From an uncultured Bacteroidales bacterium (GTDB lineage Bacteria > Bacteroidota > Bacteroidia > Bacteroidales > Bacteroidaceae), in assembly GCA_902798685.1 (NCBI GenBank), contig CADBXO010000022.1, positions 1 through 40,523 on the forward strand: 40,523 nt of DNA, given 5' to 3'. The notes under the pieces were generated by a model, which was not told the DNA's origin, searched no databases, and was given only the letters and a program-made list of their open reading frames with translations. The position numbers and the translations under genes are program-made. Shown here in pieces: positions 1-8,499 of the stretch (positions are counted from its first letter, which is position 1; each line of letters begins with the position of its first letter).

Positions 1-435
1 ACAATATATACGGTATGCTACTTCTTCTCTGACAATCCTGCCGAGGTCGATGACCTTTTCCAGGAAGTGTTGGTTAATCTTTGGAAAGGGTACCCCAAAT
101 TCCGCGGTGAAAGCAGTGTAAAGACTTGGCTTTGGCGCGTAAGCCTTAACACCTGCTGTGCGATAAGCCGAGGCGAAAAGCGGAAAGCACCAACAGTTCC
201 GCTTGGTATTGAAAGCGACATCCTCAGCACCGGAAATGATGAGTCAAGTCATCAGATCAAGATGCTGTACGACAGGATCAACAAACTTGAAGTGTTTGAC
301 CGCGCTATAATCCTTCTGTGGTTGGAGAGTATGAGTTATGATGAGATTGCAGCCATTGTAGGCCTTACGACATCGGCCGTTACAAGCAGGCTGTTCCGCA
401 TCAAGGAGCAACTCAAATCAATGTCTAACAATTAA
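1..435 (+). CDS. ECF-type RNA polymerase sigma factor, 5' partial
   Basis: The reading frame is open from the first base, so the start lies outside the window. The first residues visible continue a sigma-70 region 2: an acidic NPAEVDDLFQEV stretch followed by LWKGYPKFRGESSVKTWLWR, the core-binding and -10 recognition part. A region 4 helix-turn-helix follows at the C-terminus (MSYDEIAAIVGLTTSAVTSRL). These are hallmarks of extracytoplasmic-function sigma factors, which direct RNA polymerase to a small regulon in response to envelope signals. The gene for a multi-pass membrane protein starts 12 bases downstream and is a candidate partner, but it lacks a recognisable anti-sigma domain. The internal ATG at 67 is not the start, because it would cut region 2 in half. 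Confidence 0.9.
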   Translation, partial: TIYTVCYFFSDNPAEVDDLFQEVLVNLWKGYPKFRGESSVKTWLWRVSLNTCCAISRGEKRKAPTVPLGIESDILSTGNDESSHQIKMLYDRINKLEVFDRAIILLWLESMSYDEIAAIVGLTTSAVTSRLFRIKEQLKSMSNN

Positions 436-447
436 TCCGTTAATCCT

Positions 448-1278
448 ATGACAGACAATACTTTCAACCTCGATGAACTCAATGAGTTGAAGCAGGCTTA
501 TCACCTTATTGATGAGAAACTGGACGGCAAGGAGATCGTAACTCCCGAGCAGATCCGCACCGTTACTCTCAAGAACATAAGCATCTTTACAAGATTGTTC
601 AAGTTCAATACCTCATGGAGTCTCTATGCCTTCACCCCCATATTGATTCTCATGTTTGCATTCAGCCCCAAAATCACAGCCACCGGCATGTGGATACTTG
701 GCATATATCTGGCTGTTGAACTTCTGCTGCACTTCTTGCTGATACGCAAAATGAACAGTGTCGATCATTCTGAGCTTGACCTAAGGACGCTGTTAAGCGA
801 CGAGTTGTTCTACACTAAGAGCACTTTCGCATTGTCATGTTCAGGATTTGCCTTCTGGATTGTGTTTAACTACTTCTACATGGGCATCGGCGCATCCATA
901 GCAATGGCGGTATTATTCATATTGGCCATCGGTAGCAGAACCCGATTCTTTACCAAGAAGGTAAGCTTCAGGGAACTCACAATGCCGGTTGAGCCCAAGG
1001 AGCCCGGAAAGTTCAGAAAGGCAATGACATGGTTCTTCCTCGGCATTTTGATCATAGTAACTCTCATATTGGCCGCAGGTTTAATCTATAATTCGGTAGG
1101 TGGCACAATAAACCCCATGGAATTCTTTGCCTCAGCGGGTTGCGTAATAATCTACATAGCTTTTGCAGTCAACTTCCTGTTCCTTGAGAGATACAGAAAA
1201 GGTCTGGCCGATAAGCTGTTCAGAGTTATTACAATTGCAATTATTGTCGGCATACAATTGCAATTATTGTCGGCATAG
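448..1278 (+). CDS. Multi-pass membrane protein next to the ECF sigma gene, C-terminus altered by a tandem duplication
   Basis: The 276-residue product has a soluble N-terminus of about 65 residues rich in charged residues, then about six hydrophobic segments. No family is recognised. Its position 12 bases after the sigma factor gene suggests co-transcription and perhaps a role in sensing or sigma control; this is inference only. The last residues (QLQLLSA) are read from the second copy of a 23-bp tandem duplication. Removing one copy joins the frame to an open stretch ending at 1412. That restored protein would be 313 residues, gaining another hydrophobic segment and a basic tail ending KRTRNK. 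The present gene therefore looks like a truncated form of a longer protein. Confidence 0.75.
   Translation: MTDNTFNLDELNELKQAYHLIDEKLDGKEIVTPEQIRTVTLKNISIFTRLFKFNTSWSLYAFTPILILMFAFSPKITATGMWILGIYLAVELLLHFLLIRKMNSVDHSELDLRTLLSDELFYTKSTFALSCSGFAFWIVFNYFYMGIGASIAMAVLFILAIGSRTRFFTKKVSFRELTMPVEPKEPGKFRKAMTWFFLGILIIVTLILAAGLIYNSVGGTINPMEFFASAGCVIIYIAFAVNFLFLERYRKGLADKLFRVITIAIIVGIQLQLLSA
1232..1277 (+). repeat. Perfect 23-bp tandem duplication
   Basis: Copies lie at 1232-1254 and 1255-1277 and are identical, each starting CAATTGCAATTATTG. Because 23 is not a multiple of three, the second copy shifts the reading frame of the membrane protein and creates the TAG stop at 1276-1278. A single copy gives a frame open to 1412. 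Confidence 0.95.
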
Positions 1279-1412
1279 TGCTGTCCGCCATACCCATCGC
1301 GCATTCGATTGTAATTAATCATACCTTTAACAATGGCACTTTATCACCGCTGTTGATTGGAACATTGGCACTGTTCATAAACGGCACCATAAAGCGTACC
1401 AGGAACAAGTGA
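1279..1412 (+). pseudogene. Out-of-frame C-terminal remnant of the membrane protein
   Basis: Read as a direct continuation of a single repeat copy, this stretch encodes VLSAIPIAHSIVINH, then a hydrophobic segment (LLIGTLALFI) and a basic end, stopping with TGA at 1410-1412. It has the composition of the preceding membrane protein and no start codon of its own, so it is the displaced tail of that gene. Confidence 0.7.
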
Positions 1413-1458
1413 TATAAGAGAATTACCCATCAAAGTCCAACCTAAAAAATATACAGAA

Positions 1459-2622
1459 ATGAAATACCTCAGATTATTTGTTTGCATGACAGCCACAGTC
1501 CTGCTGTTCACAGAGTGTAAGAAAACCCAGTCCTTTGTAAACTTTGTTTCAATAACCGATTGCGATAAGGCCCAGGAAGTTGCATTTGAGGATGTAACGA
1601 CCGATGTCAGGATAGTTCCCCTCATAAGCGATGAGCCCATAGGCGGCTGTACCGGAATCAAATGTTACGGATCCACAGTTCTGGTACGTGCCGATCAGGG
1701 ACAAAGCCTGTTCATCTTTGAAGACGGCAAACTGACAGCACATCTGTGCAAGGTTGGCCGCGGTCGTGGAGAATACACTCGCATAGGTGATTTTGTATAC
1801 TCCCCCAAGAACAAACTCCTTTATATCAAAGGAGCCGCTGGTATCAACCATGTACTTGTCTATTCCTTCCCTGACCTGGAGTTCCTGAGATCATTTGACG
1901 GCGGTGACTTCACAGCTTTTGCCGAGCATGACGATTCCACTCTCATCTGCCGAATGGCTTATGAATATGACTGCAAGTTTGCCGATTATTTCGTCAGCAC
2001 AAAAACAGGCGAGAAACTCGGCTTAGCAAAAGAGGTTGGCCTGACATCCCTAATGTACAACACCGAGATGAATTATTACACTCCCGATCACAGAATTCTG
2101 CTTGAAACGGGCTCTGTCAATACCATATCGGAAATTCCGGCCAAGATAGGTGAAAAAGAGAGAATCATACGTAAGTTCGACTTTGGTGACAAGAGTATTT
2201 CCTCCAAATACGATTCAATCAACTCAGAAGATGACCTGAACTCCATGTTAACAGACTTCATGCAGTCCATCTTAAGCAATACAGAAACCATCCTGAACAT
2301 AAACAATGCCGTTGCGGCCGAAGGTTCTGTCTCCTTCTGGTATAGTTCCCTCATCAAGGGAAAGGATGCCACCTATTGCCGCATCAACGACAACGATCAA
2401 ATGGTCAGATACTGCGGTTTCAAAGCTTCGGGAACAAAAACCGGACTGTTTGCAACCACCGTAACTGAGAAAGGCGAATACGTAACTCTGGTTGAAGGAC
2501 TCCCCGAGACACTTTTCGATGAAGGGGCCGATGAGCGCAGCGAGTTCTCTGCCAAACTGGAGAACACAATGAAAGCCCAGGCCTTCAACAACCCCGTCCT
2601 GGTATTTTATAACATAAAATAA
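1459..2622 (+). CDS. Exported 6-bladed beta-propeller-like protein
   Basis: The 387-residue product starts with a hydrophobic export signal ending FTEC-KK. The cysteine at 20 suggests a lipoprotein, but glutamate at -1 is a poor lipobox residue, so it could be a secreted or weakly processed form. The body resembles the 6-bladed beta-propeller proteins common in Bacteroidales: a strand-rich start ending in IVPLISDEPIGG, a GRGRGEYTRIGDFVYSP motif near residues 100-120, and repeated short beta segments. Members of that family are usually of unknown function. It follows the sigma factor and membrane protein genes on the same strand and may belong to the same regulon. No catalytic residues are recognised. 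Confidence 0.7.
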   Translation: MKYLRLFVCMTATVLLFTECKKTQSFVNFVSITDCDKAQEVAFEDVTTDVRIVPLISDEPIGGCTGIKCYGSTVLVRADQGQSLFIFEDGKLTAHLCKVGRGRGEYTRIGDFVYSPKNKLLYIKGAAGINHVLVYSFPDLEFLRSFDGGDFTAFAEHDDSTLICRMAYEYDCKFADYFVSTKTGEKLGLAKEVGLTSLMYNTEMNYYTPDHRILLETGSVNTISEIPAKIGEKERIIRKFDFGDKSISSKYDSINSEDDLNSMLTDFMQSILSNTETILNINNAVAAEGSVSFWYSSLIKGKDATYCRINDNDQMVRYCGFKASGTKTGLFATTVTEKGEYVTLVEGLPETLFDEGADERSEFSAKLENTMKAQAFNNPVLVFYNIK

Positions 2623-2623
2623 A

Positions 2624-2674
2624 ATATAGCCGCTCGTTTCACGTTATTACAACAGATGAAACGAACGGCTGTAT
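2624..2674 (+). promoter_or_regulatory. Long hairpin enclosing the start codon of the OmpA lipoprotein gene
   Basis: The arms at 2624-2641 and 2657-2674 pair over 18 positions (core AGCCGCTCGTTTCA against TGAAACGAACGGCT) with one mismatch and one G-U pair, around a 15-base loop. The ATG at 2656-2658 sits at the loop/right-arm junction and the first codons form the right arm. There is no T-tract, so this is not a standard terminator. It could limit translation initiation of the downstream gene or protect the upstream mRNA end. Confidence 0.6.
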
Positions 2675-4635
2675 ACCTCTTGGTTCCAGCCCTGTGGTTG
2701 CTTTGCAGCTGCGGGGCTGAACTCAGTCTGCGCAAGGGTGACCAGCGCTATGCCCTGGGTGAATACACCGAGGCCGCCAATCTCTACAAGAAAGCCTACG
2801 CCGGAACGCCCTCATCTGAGAAGGAGCTGCGCGCCGAGACCGCCTTCAAGCTGGGCGAATGTTACCGCCGCACCAACTACGTGCCGCGTGCCCTGGCCGC
2901 CTACCGCAACGCCATCCGCTACAACTACCCCGACTCTGTAGTCTATCGCCACCTGGCCGATATGCTCCGACTGGACGGAAAGACCGCCGAGGCTCAGAAG
3001 AACTACCTGATTGCCCTGGAGCATGACTCCACCGACATACTTGCACTGAACGGTCTTGAATCCTGCCGCAAGATACAGGACTGGAAAGACAACCCCACCC
3101 GATACATCGTCAAGAAGGACCCCATACTCAACGGCCGTTACAGCGACTGGTCACCGGTTTACGGCAGCCCTGAGTATGATGTGCTCTACTTCACCTCATC
3201 CCGCAAGGAGTGCACCGGCGAGGAGATAAACGCCATAACCGGCATGAAGAACTGTGACATATTCGTGTCACGCAAGGATGACAAGGGCATCTGGAAAAAA
3301 CCTGAACCCGTTGAGGGAGGACTCAACTCCGAGTTTGAGGACGGAACCTGCGCAATGAGCCCCGATTTCTCCACCATGTACTACACCTACTGTGCATCGG
3401 ACCCCCAGCAACCCCGTCCCGCCACCATCTACAAATCCTCCAGGTCCGATGCCGCATGGTCCAAAGGAAACCCCTTCGGCAGCTCCAAGGACTCAATCTA
3501 TAACTTTGCGCACCCCACCGTATCGCCTGACGGAGAGTGGCTCTATTTCGTGTCCGATATGGACGGAGGCTACGGCGGAATGGACCTGTGGCGCATTCCC
3601 ATAGACGGCCGTCTGATAGGAGCCGAGAACCTGGGGCACGATATCAACACCCCCGGCAATGAGATGTTCCCCATGTTCCGCAAGAACGGAGAACTCTACT
3701 TCTCTTCAAACGGTCATCCCGGCATGGGCGGACTGGATATATTCTGCGCCGTAAGCACCAGTGACACTACCTGGACCGTGACCAATCTGGGCACGCCCGT
3801 AAACTCCCAGGCCGATGACTTCGGCATGACCTTTGAGGGTGACTACACCCGCGGATTCTTCAGCAGCAACCGCGGTGACGGACGCGGACGCGACCACATC
3901 TACACCTTTGAACTGCCCGAGACCGTTCACAACATAATTGGCTGGGTCTATGAGAAAGACGGCTACGAACTGCCCGATGCACTTGTCTACCTGATAGGAA
4001 ATGACGGTACGAACCTCAAGCTGAACGTCAGGGAGGACGGTTCATTCACACAGCGCGTCAAGCCCGGAGTAAGTTACCTGCTGCTTGGAACCGCCAAGGG
4101 ATTCATGAACTACAAACAGGAGATGACGGCCGACAGCACCGACCAGGACCGCGAGTACGTGCTGCAGTTCCCGCTCTCATCAATCTCCAAGCCTGTTCTC
4201 ATAGACAACATCTTCTTTGACTTCAACAGCGCCAACCTGCGCTCCGAATCGGCCCAGTCACTTGATGAACTGGTACAATTGCTCACCGACAACGCAGGCG
4301 TAACAATAGAGATTGGAGCCCATTGCGACTATAAGGGTGATGACGATTATAACAAACGCCTCTCACAGCAGCGCGCCGAGAGCGTAGTGGAGTATCTGAT
4401 CAGACACGGCATAAAGCAAGACCGCCTTACAGCACGCGGTTACGGTGAGTCACAGCCCAAGACCATCAACAAGAAGGTAGCCGAGAAATATGATTTCCTG
4501 CCGGAGAATACCGTCCTGACAGAGGAGTTCATACTGAGTCTGCCCGATGCACAGCAGGAAATCTGCAACCAGTTGAACCGTCGCACCGAGTTCCGCGTAA
4601 TACGCACCACCTACGGCCTGTTCGGCGGAAAATAA
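2656..4635 (+). CDS. OmpA-family lipoprotein with TPR, PD40 propeller and CRD domains (PorE-like architecture)
   Basis: The 659-residue protein has a lipoprotein signal (LWLLCSC, Cys19 as acylated residue). After it come TPR-like repeats (about 25-135), a PD40/WD40-like propeller (about 150-420) with the repeated pattern SPDGEWLYFVSD and GxxDIF/GGMDLW, a carboxypeptidase-regulatory-like fold (about 425-510), and a C-terminal OmpA peptidoglycan-binding domain (about 525-655; FDFNSANLRSES, RLSQQRAESVVEYL). This order matches PorE, an outer-membrane-anchored, peptidoglycan-binding part of the type IX secretion system. Similar proteins also occur in species without that system, and no other T9SS gene is in the window, so the role is left open. 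Its stop codon directly abuts that of the convergent methyltransferase gene. Confidence 0.85.
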   Translation: MKRTAVYLLVPALWLLCSCGAELSLRKGDQRYALGEYTEAANLYKKAYAGTPSSEKELRAETAFKLGECYRRTNYVPRALAAYRNAIRYNYPDSVVYRHLADMLRLDGKTAEAQKNYLIALEHDSTDILALNGLESCRKIQDWKDNPTRYIVKKDPILNGRYSDWSPVYGSPEYDVLYFTSSRKECTGEEINAITGMKNCDIFVSRKDDKGIWKKPEPVEGGLNSEFEDGTCAMSPDFSTMYYTYCASDPQQPRPATIYKSSRSDAAWSKGNPFGSSKDSIYNFAHPTVSPDGEWLYFVSDMDGGYGGMDLWRIPIDGRLIGAENLGHDINTPGNEMFPMFRKNGELYFSSNGHPGMGGLDIFCAVSTSDTTWTVTNLGTPVNSQADDFGMTFEGDYTRGFFSSNRGDGRGRDHIYTFELPETVHNIIGWVYEKDGYELPDALVYLIGNDGTNLKLNVREDGSFTQRVKPGVSYLLLGTAKGFMNYKQEMTADSTDQDREYVLQFPLSSISKPVLIDNIFFDFNSANLRSESAQSLDELVQLLTDNAGVTIEIGAHCDYKGDDDYNKRLSQQRAESVVEYLIRHGIKQDRLTARGYGESQPKTINKKVAEKYDFLPENTVLTEEFILSLPDAQQEICNQLNRRTEFRVIRTTYGLFGGK

Positions 4636-5991
4636 TCAGGATATGGAATTGCGTATCCTCCACTCCTGAGGATACATGTTGTTGGCGCGGTTGCCAATGT
4701 TCTTGGCAAATCCCAGAGGTATGTTCTTATAGGTGAGCAGCACTATCCCGCGCGGCACATCCTCAAGTCTCACGGCATCACAGTGAAGGTATGCAAGTGC
4801 CTGCTGACGCGTAACCTCAACCCTGTTGAAAGCATCTGGATTCAAAGCGGTACTCATGGCCAGAGCATGAGCCGGAACCCAGTCACGTCCCTTCATGACA
4901 GCCACCTCAATACCCGGCACCAGTGCATACAGTTCCTGTCCGGCCTGCCACATATCATCCTTGAGGGCCGATGGCAACGCAAAGACAGACTCATTCTTTA
5001 TAAAGAACTCGTATCCGTCGGCAAGCCATGTCTTGCACTCAGCCGGTATCTTTGAGCTGTCAGCCTTGAAAGGTCTGCCCTTCAATGCAACCTGTCCCCC
5101 TTCAGGCTTGCGCAACAGGCAGAGGAAGAAACCCTCGCCGCGTGTGCGGTGCTGCATGAAATGGTATACAGGCAGATTATCCTCAGTAAGCGAACCGGCA
5201 ATATTCCACTTGGAATCAGGATTCAGGTCAATGGCCTGAGCCCCGAACCTGTCCATAATCCAACGTACATTGTCCTCATCCTCCTGACGGTTGAAAGTAC
5301 AGGTACTGTAAATAAGGTATCCGCCGGCCTTGAGTGCGGGCCAGATATTCTCAATTATCTCACGCTGGCGCACAGCACACATCTCAACGTTCTTAAGGCT
5401 CCAGTCACGGACAGCACCCTCATCCTTGCGGAACATACCCTCACCCGAGCAGGGTGCATCGATGGCAATCAGATCAAACAAAAGGCTTGACTCACCTATC
5501 TGCTTGGGTGAATTGCAGGTGACCATCACACCTGGACGGCCCCACTTGACCATATTCTCGGCCAGTATCTGCGCACGTGAACGCTGAATCTCATTTGATA
5601 CGAGCAGGCTTCCCTCAGGAAGCAACTGTGCCAGAAGGGTTGACTTGCCGCCGGGAGCCGCGCAAAGGTCAAGCGCACGGACCGGTCCGCTGACGCATTT
5701 CCTCAACGCCTCGGCCAGGAACATGGACGAGGCCTCCTGCACATAGTAGCAGCCCTGATGCAGCAGCGGATCCATAGTGAACTGGGGACGGTGGTCCAGA
5801 TAGACGGCGCGGTCCATCCACAGGACGCGAGCATCGGCCCTGCATTCAAGTGACTCAAGGACAAGATTTTCGGCATCAGGAGCCTTGGTGTTGAACCTTA
5901 TGCTTACCTCCGGTTCAGTCTCCAATGCAGCCAGCAGAGCGTCACGCTCCGCGGCCGGCAAGATGTTGATAAATTCCTGCTGAAAAGCCAT
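4636..5991 (-). CDS. rsmF: RsmF/NOL1-NOP2-Sun family rRNA (cytosine-5) methyltransferase
   Basis: The 451-residue protein shows all the main motifs of the RNA m5C methyltransferase family. SAM-binding motif I is LDLCAAPGGKS at 107-117, motif IV is DAPCSGEGMF at 178-187, and motif VI is YSTCTFNRQEDE with the catalytic cysteine at 231. The two cysteines (181 and 231) are the release and nucleophile residues. An extra C-terminal part of about 150 residues (including the end GFAKNIGNRANNMYPQEWRI) matches the RsmF/YebU-type tail that binds 16S rRNA. It probably methylates a 16S rRNA cytosine. It is transcribed divergently from thyA and converges with the OmpA lipoprotein gene with no bases between the stops. 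The exact target nucleotide cannot be read from sequence. Confidence 0.92.
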   Translation of the reverse strand: MAFQQEFINILPAAERDALLAALETEPEVSIRFNTKAPDAENLVLESLECRADARVLWMDRAVYLDHRPQFTMDPLLHQGCYYVQEASSMFLAEALRKCVSGPVRALDLCAAPGGKSTLLAQLLPEGSLLVSNEIQRSRAQILAENMVKWGRPGVMVTCNSPKQIGESSLLFDLIAIDAPCSGEGMFRKDEGAVRDWSLKNVEMCAVRQREIIENIWPALKAGGYLIYSTCTFNRQEDEDNVRWIMDRFGAQAIDLNPDSKWNIAGSLTEDNLPVYHFMQHRTRGEGFFLCLLRKPEGGQVALKGRPFKADSSKIPAECKTWLADGYEFFIKNESVFALPSALKDDMWQAGQELYALVPGIEVAVMKGRDWVPAHALAMSTALNPDAFNRVEVTRQQALAYLHCDAVRLEDVPRGIVLLTYKNIPLGFAKNIGNRANNMYPQEWRIRNSIS

Positions 5992-6011
5992 GCCTTAGTT
6001 GAATTATAACG

Positions 6012-6019
6012 CGAAGGTA
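6012..6019 (-). promoter_or_regulatory. Candidate -7 box for the methyltransferase gene
   Basis: On the minus strand this reads TACCTTCG, one base from the Bacteroidota -7 consensus TAnnTTTG, about 20 bases before the rsmF-like start. No convincing -33 TTTG is seen. Confidence 0.35.
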
Positions 6020-6033
6020 AGCCAAAAAATCAG

Positions 6034-6041
6034 TATATTCG
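6034..6041 (+). promoter_or_regulatory. Candidate -7 box for thyA-folA
   Basis: TATATTCG matches TAnnTTTG with one change, 22 bases before the thyA start. No clear -33 element is visible. The same TANNTTCG variant occurs on the opposite strand at 6012-6019. Confidence 0.4.
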
Positions 6042-6063
6042 CAGACAATAAAAAGGAAAACTG

Positions 6064-6858
6064 ATGAAACAGTATCTCGACCTGCTTGACAGGATACTTC
6101 GTGAAGGAGTGCAGAAAGGTGACCGCACCGGCACCGGCACAATCAGTGTGTTCGGACACCAGATGCGTTTCAATCTGGAGGAGGGATTTCCGCTCCTTAC
6201 CACCAAGAAACTGCACCTCAAATCCATCATATACGAGCTGCTCTGGTTCCTTGACGGCAACACCAACGCCAACTGGCTGCAGGAGCGCGGTGTACGCATC
6301 TGGAACGAGTGGGCCGATCCCGACGGCAGCCTGGGTCATATCTACGGCTACCAGTGGCGCTCATGGCCCGATTATGAGGGAGGTTTCATAGATCAGATTT
6401 CCGAGGCTGTAGAGACCATCAAGCACAACCCCGATTCACGCCGCATAATCGTGAGCGCATGGAATGTGGCAGACCTCAAGAACATGAACCTGCCCCCCTG
6501 CCATGCCTTCTTCCAGTTCTATGTGGCTAACGGACGACTGAGCCTTCAGCTCTACCAGCGCAGTGCCGACTGTTTCCTGGGCGTGCCCTTCAACATAGCA
6601 TCGTATGCACTGCTCACCATGATGATGGCACAGGTAACAGGACTCAAACCCGGTGATTTCATCCACACTACTGGTGATACTCACCTCTATCTGAACCACC
6701 TGGAGCAGGCCCGTCTGCAGCTCACACGTGAGCCGCGTCCGCTGCCCAAGATGATCATCAACCCCGATGTAAAGAGCATATTCGACTTCAAGTATGAGGA
6801 CTTCCAGCTTGAGGGATATGACCCGCATCCGCACATCAAAGCCGACGTTTCAGTATGA
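6064..6858 (+). CDS. thyA: Thymidylate synthase
   Basis: The 264-residue product has the length and sequence of the classical ThyA family, which methylates dUMP to dTMP using methylene-tetrahydrofolate and releases dihydrofolate. Visible hallmarks are the phosphate-binding DRTGTGT (20-26), the active-site [10 protein letters not shown] with catalytic Cys146, the [17 protein letters not shown] dUMP-binding stretch and the [12 protein letters not shown] motif. The C-terminus ends in IKADVSV. It overlaps folA by ATGA, so the two are translationally coupled. The dihydrofolate made by ThyA is the substrate of the next enzyme. Confidence 0.98.
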   Translation: MKQYLDLLDRILREGVQKGDRTGTGTISVFGHQMRFNLEEGFPLLTTKKLHLKSIIYELLWFLDGNTNANWLQERGVRIWNEWADPDGSLGHIYGYQWRSWPDYEGGFIDQISEAVETIKHNPDSRRIIVSAWNVADLKNMNLPPCHAFFQFYVANGRLSLQLYQRSADCFLGVPFNIASYALLTMMMAQVTGLKPGDFIHTTGDTHLYLNHLEQARLQLTREPRPLPKMIINPDVKSIFDFKYEDFQLEGYDPHPHIKADVSV

Positions 6859-7343
6859 TATCGATAATCGTAGCTATAGCCCAGAACGGAGCCATAGGTT
6901 ATAAAGGGGACTTGATCTATCATCTGTCAGCTGACCTGCGTCGTTTCAAGGAACTCACCACAGGCCATACCGTGATCATGGGACGCAAGACCTATGAATC
7001 ACTTCCCAAGGGTGCCCTGCCCAACCGCCGCAACATAGTACTTACGCGCCAGCAGGGAGTCTCATTTCCCGGCACCGAGGTCTATTCATCACTTGACGAA
7101 GCCCTGAGCAAATGCGCCCGTGACGAGAAGGTTTACATCATGGGAGGAGCACAGGTCTACACACAGGCGCTACCAATGGCAGATGAACTTGAAGTCACTC
7201 TGGTACATGACTCACCCGCCCAGGCCGATACATTCTTCCCCGAGTTCGGAAGTGATCCCACATGGCATCTTATCAACCGCGAGGATCATGATCCCGATGA
7301 GAAAAACCCCTATCCCTACTCGTTCCTGACCTACCGCAGATAA
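6855..7343 (+). CDS. folA: Dihydrofolate reductase
   Basis: The 162-residue protein reduces dihydrofolate to tetrahydrofolate with NADPH. It starts [20 protein letters not shown], with the substrate-loop region followed by [14 protein letters not shown], where Asp27 is the usual catalytic acid. [14 protein letters not shown] is the NADPH-binding segment, and [14 protein letters not shown] is the second nucleotide loop. The usual tryptophan of the W-H-L motif is tyrosine here. The start overlaps the thyA stop (ATGA), and a terminator follows the gene. It is a typical chromosomal DHFR, not a trimethoprim-resistance cassette type. Confidence 0.97.
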   Translation: MISIIVAIAQNGAIGYKGDLIYHLSADLRRFKELTTGHTVIMGRKTYESLPKGALPNRRNIVLTRQQGVSFPGTEVYSSLDEALSKCARDEKVYIMGGAQVYTQALPMADELEVTLVHDSPAQADTFFPEFGSDPTWHLINREDHDPDEKNPYPYSFLTYRR

Positions 7344-7346
7344 AAC

Positions 7347-7378
7347 AAGAAAGGCTCCTTGAAAAAGGGGCCTTTCTT
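7347..7378. terminator. Rho-independent terminator between folA and exbD
   Basis: AAGAAAGGCTCC and GGGGCCTTTCTT pair as a 12-bp stem with one G-U pair around an 8-base loop. A-rich and T-rich ends on both sides make it usable by both convergent operons. Confidence 0.8.
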
Positions 7379-7397
7379 ATAAAGGAACGTATAAACG

Positions 7398-7874
7398 TTA
7401 TTTATCCTTATTATCCTTACCGGCTGAATAGACGATGTTCAGAGCACGTGCCTTACGAAGCTCCTGCTTCACGTCGGTTACGATACCCATCTGAACACCC
7501 TGGTCTATCTTAAGAGACATCTTCATAAGGGGCTTATCCTTCTCGAACATGCTCTCACGCTCAGTTGATACGAACTCACGGATTGCCTCCGGCTCAGCGA
7601 AAAACTCATTAAGCTGAATACGGGGAGCGGCACCGTAAATTGCGCGATACTGCTTTGAGGGAGGACCGATGTAAATGTGTGACACCAGTGACTTTCTCTC
7701 AAGCTTCTCGATCTCTGAACCTCCAGTAGGAGTCTTGACCTGAACCTTTACCTCTACATCACGCATGGATGTTACCATCATGAAGAAGAACAATACGGTA
7801 AAGATAAGGTCAGGAAGTGACGAAGTATTCAACTCCGGCATTTCTCTTTTTCCGTTACTTCTGAATTTACTCAT
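7398..7874 (-). CDS. exbD: ExbD/TolR-family energy-transducing protein (second copy)
   Basis: The 158-residue protein has a short basic N-terminus, one membrane segment (about 20-37, LPDLIFTVLFFFMMVTSM) and a periplasmic domain, the layout of ExbD/TolR. Asp22 at the start of the segment corresponds to the conserved proton-carrying aspartate. ExbD works with the ExbB channel to turn proton flow into movement of TonB, powering outer-membrane transporters. Its start overlaps the stop of the preceding exbD by four bases (ATGA). Having two different ExbD proteins is common in Bacteroidota TonB clusters. Confidence 0.9.
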   Translation of the reverse strand: MSKFRSNGKREMPELNTSSLPDLIFTVLFFFMMVTSMRDVEVKVQVKTPTGGSEIEKLERKSLVSHIYIGPPSKQYRAIYGAAPRIQLNEFFAEPEAIREFVSTERESMFEKDKPLMKMSLKIDQGVQMGIVTDVKQELRKARALNIVYSAGKDNKDK

Positions 7875-8473
7875 TGTGCAGTACCATATTGTTTAGGTTC
7901 AGCCTCCGATATCTTGTTAGAGTAAACACCTCTAACTACCGGCTGCTCAGTCTTCTCATCACAATCGCTGTAGTGCTTGCCAAAATGCTTTCTGGCCCAA
8001 GCATCTCTCAACTCGCTATAAGCTTTTGACAGCTCATGCTGGACTTGGAAATAAATCTCGTAATTGGTGGTACGGTCCGTCTGAAGTGAAATGACATGCT
8101 TGATAGTTGTGTTAACTGTGCCATATCCTTCAATCTCGAACGGCTCGATTACAGGGAGGTTGGGGTTATCGTCAGGATTTGCAATGAACTCCTTGGCGAT
8201 ATCCTTCAGCTCGCTGACCTCAATCTGGCGATTTATTACACCATTCTTGACATAGATCTCATTGAATTTGTTGACCTGGACCGTCATTACATTACGCTCC
8301 TTGATCTTCATCTCCTGCTCAATCTCATCGGGGTTCCACTCCGGAAGACGACGGGACAGACCCGAGTCAGTATCCATAGATGTGGTCACCAGGAAGAAGA
8401 TCAGCAAGATAAATGAGATATCCGCTGTCGAAGACTGGTTAAGTCCGGGAACTTTTCTTTTTCCTTTTCCCAT
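7871..8473 (-). CDS. exbD: ExbD/TolR-family energy-transducing protein (first copy)
   Basis: This 200-residue protein has the ExbD plan: basic N-terminus, membrane segment (about 17-34, ADISFILLIFFLVTTSM) with conserved Asp18, and a long periplasmic domain. It is about 40 residues longer than its neighbour, carrying a charged C-terminal extension. It is expected to form a complex with the ExbB-like channel and the second ExbD encoded alongside. The gene lies 26 bases after the membrane protein gene and overlaps the next exbD, so all are probably one transcript. Confidence 0.9.
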   Translation of the reverse strand: MGKGKRKVPGLNQSSTADISFILLIFFLVTTSMDTDSGLSRRLPEWNPDEIEQEMKIKERNVMTVQVNKFNEIYVKNGVINRQIEVSELKDIAKEFIANPDDNPNLPVIEPFEIEGYGTVNTTIKHVISLQTDRTTNYEIYFQVQHELSKAYSELRDAWARKHFGKHYSDCDEKTEQPVVRGVYSNKISEAEPKQYGTAQ

Positions 8474-8499
8474 AACTCTGTTTCTTCAATTTAATCTTC

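Noticed and set aside
2656-4635. Evidence for a complete type IX secretion system
   Set aside because: The domain order is PorE-like, but no other T9SS gene and no clear T9SS C-terminal sorting domain is present in the window.
6855-7343. Acquired trimethoprim-resistance DHFR
   Set aside because: It is coupled to thyA and has ordinary chromosomal FolA motifs; no integron or mobile element is near.
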